Below, piece by piece: positions 56,402 through 64,000 of a stretch of DNA of 64,000 bases. Source of the DNA: Plenodomus lindquistii (lineage: Eukaryota; Ascomycota; Dothideomycetes; Pleosporales; Leptosphaeriaceae); assembly GCA_025504975.1 (NCBI GenBank), contig JANUWI010000018.1, positions 930,001-994,000 of the forward strand, given 5' to 3'. The notes under the pieces were generated by a model. The model worked only from the letters and a program-made list of their open reading frames with translations, did no database searches and had not been told where the DNA came from. Within the stretch, counting starts at the first letter, position 1. Each line of letters begins with the position of its first letter. The translations under genes were made by a program, and so were the position numbers.

Positions 56402-58476
56402 ATGGCTGCTCAACCAAAAGAGATTCAGTCTATGATCGACGACCTGCCCAATGCTCACAAGCTCAGGAAGGAACCTGCACCAAACGCAACCACCATCACT
56501 GCTTTGCGGAAGACCCTTCCGATCTGCGATGAGCTCAATTTCGAAAGAGTTGATCCTCATAACTCGACCGGTTTCAATACCCCTGGTCGCTTCGAAGCCG
56601 AAATTGCTTCGTGCATCGTCCTAGGCACAGTCCCACCAGAGATTGACGGCACGTACTATCGCGTTGCATCCGACAGTATGTTTGCTGGACGTAACCATCT
56701 CGACAAGAAGCACCCCAAAGACAACTGGATGAATGGAGACGGTGCCATCGACGCATGGCGTTTTTCAAACGGCGTCGTGGACTTTAAGCAAAAGTTCGTC
56801 CGCACACCACGTTTCGTTATGGAGCGAGCTGCCCGCAAGCCACTGTTCGGCAGCTACAGAAACCCATGGTCGGGAGACAAGCGCGTGTTCGACGAGATCC
56901 AGACTGCAGCAAACGTCCACCTCCATTGGTGGAACAACATATTGCTAGCGCCCAAAGACGACAGCCCGCCTATGTACCTCGATCCTGATAATCTGGAGAC
57001 ATTTGGTAAACAATCCGACCCCTCATAAGATCTGACCCTTTCGTTTTTATCTACTAACATCGATGCAGGCTTCTATGACTTCGATGGGCAGCTCAGCGCG
57101 GCACCATTCACCGCGCATCCCAAGATTGATGTCACGACTGGAGAGTTACTCGGTTTCGGCATGGAGGCCGGAGGAATTGGGTATGACAGCGTCACTCTGA
57201 AGTTCCTAATCGTGCAGGTGCTGAGCAATGAAACAGTTCCAACGATATCGTCTACTACCGGTTTGGGAAAGATGGAAAGAAGCTGGACGAGTGCTGGGTG
57301 AAAACCCCTCACGTCTCATGGTCTCATGACATGGCTGTTACTGACAAGTAAGTGCCCATGATTGAAACCCACCTAGTGTCATATGCTGATTCGGCAAGCT
57401 GGGTCATCTTCTTGTTGATGCCATGGGAGACGGACATGGAATACATGAAGACGACAGGAGGTCCCCATTTCCGTTACAACAGAAATCTGGTACGTTGCCT
57501 TCACATCCAAATTGCACTGGCTTATATATTGCATAGCCCAACACTTTCGGTGTGCTTCCGCGCCATAACCCTAAGCCCGAGGACATAAGATGGTTTACCA
57601 GCCTCAAGAACCACACATGCGCTCACTTTTCGAACCATTTCGAAGACAAAGACGGCATTATCTGCATGGATACGTTTCTTACCGACGGAGACGCACTCAA
57701 CGTATTCCCCGATATGCACCCACAACTTGGTGCAGCCAATCCCAACCCATTGAAGGGCAAGTTTGTACGATTCAAGATTGACCCCAAGGCGGAATCGACA
57801 GAGATGGAGCTTCCCGTCGTTCTGAGTGAGGTCATGGGTGAGATGGCACGATGCGATGACCGTTACGCCACCAAACCTTACACGCATGCATATGGCCTTG
57901 CTTTCGGCGTCTTCGATTTCACTGGAGTGGCACATATCAACGTCGAGACAGGTGTGACGGAGGTTTGGCATGCAGGTGACAATGTCTCGTGCGCTGAGCC
58001 ATGCTTCGTGCCGAGGACCCCTGATGCAGATGAAGGAGATGGCTTTTTGATTGTGTTAGTCAGAGATGGTGACACACACGCTTGCTATGTCGCCATCCTT
58101 GATGCGTTGGATATCAAGAAGGGACCTATCTGCCTGATTCAGATTCCGTTCGGACTCAAAATCTCTGCGCACGGCACCTGGGTAAGTCCACTCGGTGGCT
58201 TCCACCAATGCCTGTCCTCACATCGCGTTCTAACATATCCAGATCCCAACCGCCGACCTTCCATCACGGAAGCCCTTAGTCGACTACACCGGTGTCACTG
58301 AGGAGGTTCTCGATAGGTTCGCCAGTTCGGGACCAAAGAGGTATGACACCTTGAACGCCAGAAGCACGATGAAATTCCAGACAAAGCCTATTAAGCCAAT
58401 CCATACAAATGGCACTACAAATGGTACTACAAATGGTACTACAAATGGTACTAAGCTATCTGTATTGAATCTGTAG
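56402..58476 (+). CDS. Carotenoid/stilbene cleavage oxygenase (RPE65 family)
   Basis: The model has six exons: 56402-57005, 57069-57180, 57237-57347, 57399-57489, 57537-58181 and 58243-58476, giving 598 residues, phases checked. The four iron-binding histidines of the seven-bladed propeller are visible in context: FTAHPK (H218), VSWSHDM (H269), CAHFSNHFED (H336) and SAHGTW (H518). GTVPPEIDGTYYRV and NGDGAIDAWRF are the conserved N-terminal blocks. The family cleaves double bonds of carotenoids or stilbenes using non-haem Fe(II) and O2. The overall look is closest to fungal lignostilbene/resveratrol-type dioxygenases, but the substrate is not settled. The C-terminus carries four TNGT repeats. 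Confidence 0.92.
58405..58452. repeat. 12-bp coding minisatellite, 4 units
   Basis: Four tandem copies of ACAAATGGTACT (the first with C for T at one site) encode (TNGT)4 at the C-terminus of the oxygenase. Copy number is likely to vary between strains. Confidence 0.9.
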
Positions 58477-58672
58477 AATAGAATTTAAATTTAGTAACAA
58501 ATAGTTCACTACTATAGCTATAAGACCAGAAACAAAGCGCATAAGAAAATGTAATGCTCGCATTGTAACTAACTATAGAAAGAAGTATGAGAGAGTAGTA
58601 TAGCGAATAACGATATGGCAATAGGCTTAGGCTGTCGATACGCTGTTATAGGTTGTCCCAATACTAGGCATC

Positions 58673-60703
58673 TTAGGTATGCGTTTCAGTAACATCCTGT
58701 AAATGCCAACTCTGTTCTGTATACTGCAGCTGGACCTGTGTATATTTCGCACCCTTCTCCACCTGCTTGAGTGTCTGCATACCGTTGTTGTGTTCGACAG
58801 TGTGTAACAGTACGAGAGACGAAGACTTCCAAAGCGGCACCTCTTCGTTCCTCGATTTGAAAATCGTTGTGAAAAGGAACAGGGTGATTGCCAGATAAAT
58901 GGTGACAGGAGGCGTGAGCCATTTGAAATCCACGGAAATGTATTGCTCGGACTCGAATTCGGAGCTTGTCAGGGTATGACCGGGCAAGGTCGCGTTCCAG
59001 GTGCGCAATCTGTGGCTTGTCATTTTGAGATTACTTGGGCATGCTTGCATTATACTCACGCGTTAGTCAGGGATATGGCCAAATTTTGGACACGAAGTCC
59101 AAACCTATCGAACCCGTAATCTAGGCCTAACTTGGGGTCGCAAGCGATAGGATTTGGACCAAGCAGGTCAGTTATAATGAATGGTGAATATTGTCCGGTG
59201 TAGTAGTTATCATATCATTCTGATGGTCCAATTCCTGCCGCGCCATCCCAGACCCCATACATCAACGAAGACCACTGATCCACGTCTGGTGCGCCTACAC
59301 AAAAGTCTGCGCCCTTGTATGGCCGGGAGAGGCAAAAGAAGCTGGAATTTGTTTTGGAGACTTTCCATGTCAAATCGGCATGCGTTTTAACCACTGTGGT
59401 GTTCAAAGTATTGTTGAATGTCAAACTTAATGTTTGCAGATAGAGATTTAGGGTACCTTTAAAAGCTCTCCAATTTGATGCATCTTGAAGTTGCTCGCGC
59501 CACTGCGAATAATTGCCCCTCGGCTGGTTTTGGTGGTTACACTGAGGGTAATAAGCGACAAAAAATTCAGCAAATGGCTGCAGTGTCTTTTTTTCTGTTT
59601 CCAAAATCTAGTCTGGAGGGGGAGCGGCCATCTAAAAGGTGTCGACTTGGCCATTCAGGCCTTGTGAAGGTGGCTGCCAAGACGTCCCGGATATGCTGAA
59701 CTTTTCTTTAACAACCTGGCCTCGATGTGGGACGTCTTTTACTGAGGGACAGATAGCCAGTGTTGTATACTCTTGCCATTTACACTCTTGTGCCAAGCAA
59801 TTACCTACGACATCGTTCAAACTTTTTCCATGGTCTAGCACGCCAGATACCACTGCGCTGAGCATATGCGGACGAACTGTAGCTACGCGTCAGCTTGTAT
59901 CTCCCATGAGCGTGCCGTTACTTCATACAGTCGTTCGAAAATTTATCCGCATGCTCAAATGGATTGTATGAATTACGATCATAAGATGACTGTGATGAAG
60001 TTTCATATTTCATACATCGACTAATCGTGGCAGGGTGAGCACCAGTGATGTCGACAATGCGAACGCCAATGGTGTTGGTCAATTGCGTAGATGGTGAAAA
60101 CACTACGAGAAGGATAGTCGCGAGTGCGCCGATGGATACAAGGTGTCTCATGCCGTCAGCTTGATCCGACATTGTAACAGTAGTCTGCTTACAGTCGTGT
60201 TTTAGAAAGCAACATCAAGCTGCCTCTTGGACCACGCGTTGCCGCTTCGAATTCGTCGAGATCCGAAGCTGAGCGCCTTTGGCGGAGCCAGTTCCTGTTT
60301 GCCAACATGCGGTAAGTACGCGTGTAAGCACCGATCTTGCCACGACAGGTACATACCACTTGAGCTGTCCGATACAAGATGAAACAGAGACCAGGAGGGC
60401 AGACTGTACGGTCTGTGACAAAGTCGCCACCACCGGTGCTGGGCGAACCTGAAGTGTCCAGTCTTTTAATGAGTGATCTTGGTACTTGCTTAGAAGTGCG
60501 ACAATGGCCCCAAGGGCACATGAACCTAATGACCATGTTGCCAACTCCCACTTCCATTCGCGTAGTAGAGTCAGTGGCGATCTTGAGCCATGAATGCGAG
60601 ACGGCTGTGTTTGGGCAGTCCAATGCTCATCTCTTTGTGTGGTAACAAGCTGTGATTGTCTGCTATACTGTGTGAGGGGAACATCTTCTGGATGATACTC
60701 CAT
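58673..60703 (-). pseudogene. DUF3176-family membrane protein with three in-frame stops
   Basis: Five exons splice cleanly: 60703-60357, 60294-60193, 60146-59929, 59882-59060 and 59009-58673, together 609 codons in one frame, the normal family size. The N-terminal part has WKWELATWSLGSCALGAIVALL, then QSALLVSVSSCIGQLKW joined to NWLRQRRSASDLDEFEAATR and GPRGS, the DUF3176 signature. RHLVSIGALATILLVVF follows, and the last exon gives LTNALRTWNAT and a final hydrophobic span before WKSS. Inside exon 4 there are TAG at 59632-59634, TAG at 59608-59610 and TGA at 59215-59217. All could arise by C-to-T changes (CAG or CGA). Splice sites and frame are otherwise intact, so loss of function looks recent. 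Confidence 0.8.
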
Positions 60704-61199
60704 TTTGCGCGGACAAATTTCACAACAAAGATGTGAGGCACAATGAAGGAACAGACAACAAGAGTAAAATGGGAGACATGATTCCTATTAATCTCAATGC
60801 GTCATCCATAGCTAGACCGATATGTGGATGGTGGCCCAGCGCCACATACAGTTGGCGTAGACATGGGGGAGCGAGCAGGCGTGTGAGTAACTCAGCTACA
60901 ATGGAGAATAGAGATCATTCCCGGATCTATCAACCAATGATTGCCACGTCCTGAGAAATCTTCGAGACTGGGTTTGCCTCAGCCTTGTTGAGTTCATGGA
61001 AACGGGCGGCCAAAGATAGAATTCGCTGTCGATTGGAACGGAGATGGCGTCCGCCAATTTTCGTGGGGGCTGCGAGACTGACGAACCATACGCAATTCTC
61101 GGAAGGCTAAGGGAGATCAGATACCAAAGTCTAACGTTTATTCTACGAAGGATTGCAGTAGAATCCTTTACTTTTCTATACAAAATTTTAGCGCCCGCA
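60704..61199. other. Border zone before the AT-rich block
   Basis: This is normal-composition sequence with no gene. At its right end GTAGAATCCTTTACTTTTCTATAC (61156-61180) is repeated almost exactly at about 61234-61260, across the composition change. Confidence 0.5.
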
Positions 61200-64000
61200 T
61201 AGACATATAAATAGAATCCCCTAAAAGATTTAGAGTAGAATTCTTTACTTTTTCTATACTTTAAATTTAATATAATTTAAATAGTATATACAGCAGCTAA
61301 GTATAAAATAAAACTAAAATTTATAAAAAAATTAAAAATAGTATTATTAAAATACTAAAAGCTAAAATTATAGTATTAATAGCTATTATTACGTTATATA
61401 TAGCTATAAATATTAAAACTACTAAAGTAGTATAAAAATACTAGTAAAGCTACGTTTATAGTACTAATTAAATATAGAATTATAATAGTTAAAATATATT
61501 TATTAGCTATAGTATAAAATATAGTTTTTATATAATTAATAAATTAAATTAAATAGTTAAAATAATATTAGCTAATATAGCCTAGAAATTAGTATATATT
61601 TAAATATTATAATTTTCTCTACTTTACTATTATATACTTATATTATTTTATATATAGTTTATAGAGTTTTATTAGCTTTTTAAACTACTATATATTAGCT
61701 ATAGCTAAAAGAAAAAATATAAAAGGCTCTAATAGTATATAGTAAATATAAAAAGTAGTTTACTAAATAGCTAAAGTTAAAATATAAAATAGAGTAGAAA
61801 AATAAAAGCTAGATATATTATTTACTATATATATAGATTAAAAACTATATTTATATATAAAGTAAATTTATTTTTTTATATTAGTATTAAAAGTTAGTTA
61901 GTTTAAAGTAAAATATAAATTAAAAAATAGTTTAAATTTAAAGTTATAATAAAGCTATATTCTATTATAATAATAACTTTTAGCTATAAAAGCCCCTTTA
62001 TAAACTACTTCTATCTTTCTCTATATAAATTTATTAAAAATAGAAAACTATACTAATTTCTATTTAAACTACTTTTATACTATACCTAGTCTAAATTCTA
62101 TATAAATCTCTACTCTACTATTACCTACGTGCTAATATAGTAGAGGAAAAAAAAAAACTCTATAAAAATCTAGAACTACTACTAAATTCTACTTTATATA
62201 GCTTACTTTTTTAATAAAACTATAAAAATATTATTTTTTTATTTTTTTATATAAAATTTATAAAAATATTATTTATTTAGCTTTTTAATCTATACGCATT
62301 TTTATATACTTTTAAACTAATTTAGATATTTTTTAGTATTTTATATTTTTAAACTATTATATTATAAAAATATTATTTTTTTACTAGTAATAGCCTATAT
62401 AATATTACTAATTTATTTAAAAAAATTATTTAAATTTTTTAGTTAACTAGCCTCTAAAACTTCTCTAGTTCTAGCTCTAATTAACGCTAATAGATTTATT
62501 AATAATTCTAAAACTAAACTTTAGAGATTTTTAGTTAACTAAAGTTTATAGGTTTAAACTTCTATAGTATTACTAGCTTAGATTACTTTTAAAAAAGTTA
62601 TATTAAATAGCGCTAAAGTAGAGATTAAAAAACTACTAATAATTTAGTAGAATTAAAAGTAAAGCTAATACCTATTTTTATTAATAGATAATAAATTCTA
62701 TTTTTTAAAAAATAAAAGAAAATAACTAGTTTTTATAAAAAGCTTATAAATTTATTAAATATCTAAAATATAGAAAATAGCTAATACCTATAGAATTCTT
62801 AATTACAGCTAGTAATTAGTAAAAATATAGCCTAAGCGCCTACGCTAAAGTTTTAGAAAAAACTTAGAATTTACAGGAGTATTAGTATTTAAAGGTTTAC
62901 TAGTAAAAAGCGTAATAATAAATACGTAGAATCTATATTAGTTATATAATTATAATATTAAATAGCTACTAAAATTAATAAATAGAGCTATTTTAGCCTA
63001 AAGTACGTATAGGCTAAATACGTAATTATAATCTAATAGTTATACTAAAATTAAAAATTACAGAGCTTACTAACTGTAAGATACTTATATAAAAAAGGTT
63101 TAGTCTAAAAGAAACTAGAAGCTTTTTTTAGACTAAACCCTTTTTTACCTATTACCTCTCTATAATATGCCTATTAACGCCTTTATATATAATAACTAAC
63201 TATAACTCTAGCACTATAGTATTATTATCTTTATTAAATAATAGTCTATTAACGTTAGTATAATATAATATAAATAGATTAGAAACCTACTTTTTAAATA
63301 GCGCTAAAGGACGCGTTCTAACTAGATAATCTAGCTTTTCTAAAAACGCAAACTCTATAGGTAGCTCTAATTTCTCTATACAAGCTAAAAATAATAGCTT
63401 TATATTATAAGCTATTACCTACGTATCTATATTATATTCCTTTACTATTATAGCCTACTATTCTATTTAAACTTATAAAAAGGTTTTTTTAATAAAATTA
63501 TTTACACTTTTTAGTAGTATACTAAAAATGCTAATAGTACTAAAGTACTGCTTAAATATATTCTACTACTTACTCTAATTTAAATACGTGCTAAACGCAA
63601 TCTATTACTTAAAATTATTATTTTTAGTTAGTAAATATTCTAGGTTAGTTTAGTATATAGTTATAAATAAATACTTTTTTACTATTATTATATATTTATA
63701 ACCGCGTATTCTAGTACCTATTTTCCTCTATTAGATTTCTAATTTAAAGTAACTAAACTTTTTATATAACTTATTTATTTTCTAGTAATATTATAGATAA
63801 TTTATAATACTATTAACAGCAGTCTTTTAGATATTAAAAAACTTTTTTTTAAATATTTTAGTTTTAAGCGCTGTTAAACTAAGCTTATTAATAACTTCTA
63901 GATTATTTAGTTTAGTTATAAGCTGTGTCTATAACTATATAGGCTATAACTAAATAAGCTACTATTTTTTTTAGGTACTAGATAGTAACTATAAACTTAT
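61200..64000. repeat. AT-rich isochore, probable RIP-mutated repeats
   Basis: From about 61200 to the end of the window the sequence becomes extremely AT-rich and dominated by TA, TAT and TTA steps, with scattered CTA/TAG. No ORF longer than a few dozen codons exists on either strand. This is the appearance of transposable elements mutated by repeat-induced point mutation in Pezizomycotina. The original element cannot be recognised by eye. The block continues beyond the window. Confidence 0.8.
63091..63146. repeat. Near-perfect inverted repeat in AT-rich block
   Basis: The left arm AAAAAAGGTTTAGTCTAAAA (63091-63110) is matched by a right arm ending GACTAAACCCTTTTTT, separated by a loop of about 12 bases. 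There is one extra C in the right arm. It could be two abutting terminal inverted repeats of a DNA transposon. Confidence 0.75.

Noticed and set aside
1..64000. CRISPR arrays, bacterial operons, prophage
   Set aside because: No regularly spaced direct repeats of that kind. Spliceosomal introns and fungal families throughout show eukaryotic nuclear DNA.

Overview
This window is nuclear DNA of a filamentous ascomycete, most likely a Dothideomycete of the Pleosporales type. The evidence is many short (46-90 bp) GT-AG introns with CTAAC/CTGAC branch points, fungal-only families (DUF3176, 3CxxC zinc finger, HsbA-like, mL60, NmrA-like), and a sharp change to an extremely AT-rich block that looks like repeats mutated by RIP (repeat-induced point mutation). 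The order-level assignment is inference. All gene models were spliced by eye; exon phases were checked so that each intact model keeps one open frame.

Region 1 (about 0.5-22.3 kb) is a conserved, gene-dense core: a small C2H2-like protein, a BTB/POZ protein, a single-pass membrane protein with a charged coiled coil, a very large Ser/Ala-rich repeat membrane protein (the fungal family often mislabelled hoxa13), the ER ubiquitin ligase Doa10/SSM4, mitochondrial ribosomal protein mL60, the TRAPP subunit Trs20/TRAPPC2, and a nuclear-type protein with a SUMO-interacting motif.

Region 2 (22.3-28.1 kb) is gene-poor and eroded: two diverged copies of an unknown coding block, and a coiled-coil gene broken by nonsense codons and frame changes.

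Region 3 (28.1-48.5 kb) is accessory metabolism and secretion: a cytochrome P450, a secreted M20 peptidase, a membrane-anchored aspartic-protease-like protein that lacks the first catalytic motif, an F-box protein, an HsbA-like secreted protein with kexin sites, a patatin-like phospholipase, a small conserved protein, a relic of a medium-chain dehydrogenase, and an NmrA-like reductase.

Region 4 (48.5-61.2 kb) is regulatory and catabolic: a C2H2 plus 3CxxC zinc-finger protein, a P450 5' relic, a cysteine-rich ORF, a seven-exon C2H2/fungal-specific-domain transcription factor, and downstream of it a six-exon carotenoid/stilbene-cleavage oxygenase. It closes with a DUF3176 gene whose five-exon structure is intact but which carries three in-frame stops, all explainable by C-to-T changes.

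Region 5 (61.2-64 kb) is an AT-rich isochore with no recognisable gene and a near-perfect 20-bp inverted repeat. Genes get progressively more broken towards this block, the pattern expected at a repeat-rich compartment border. No RNA gene, CRISPR array or prokaryotic-style operon was seen.
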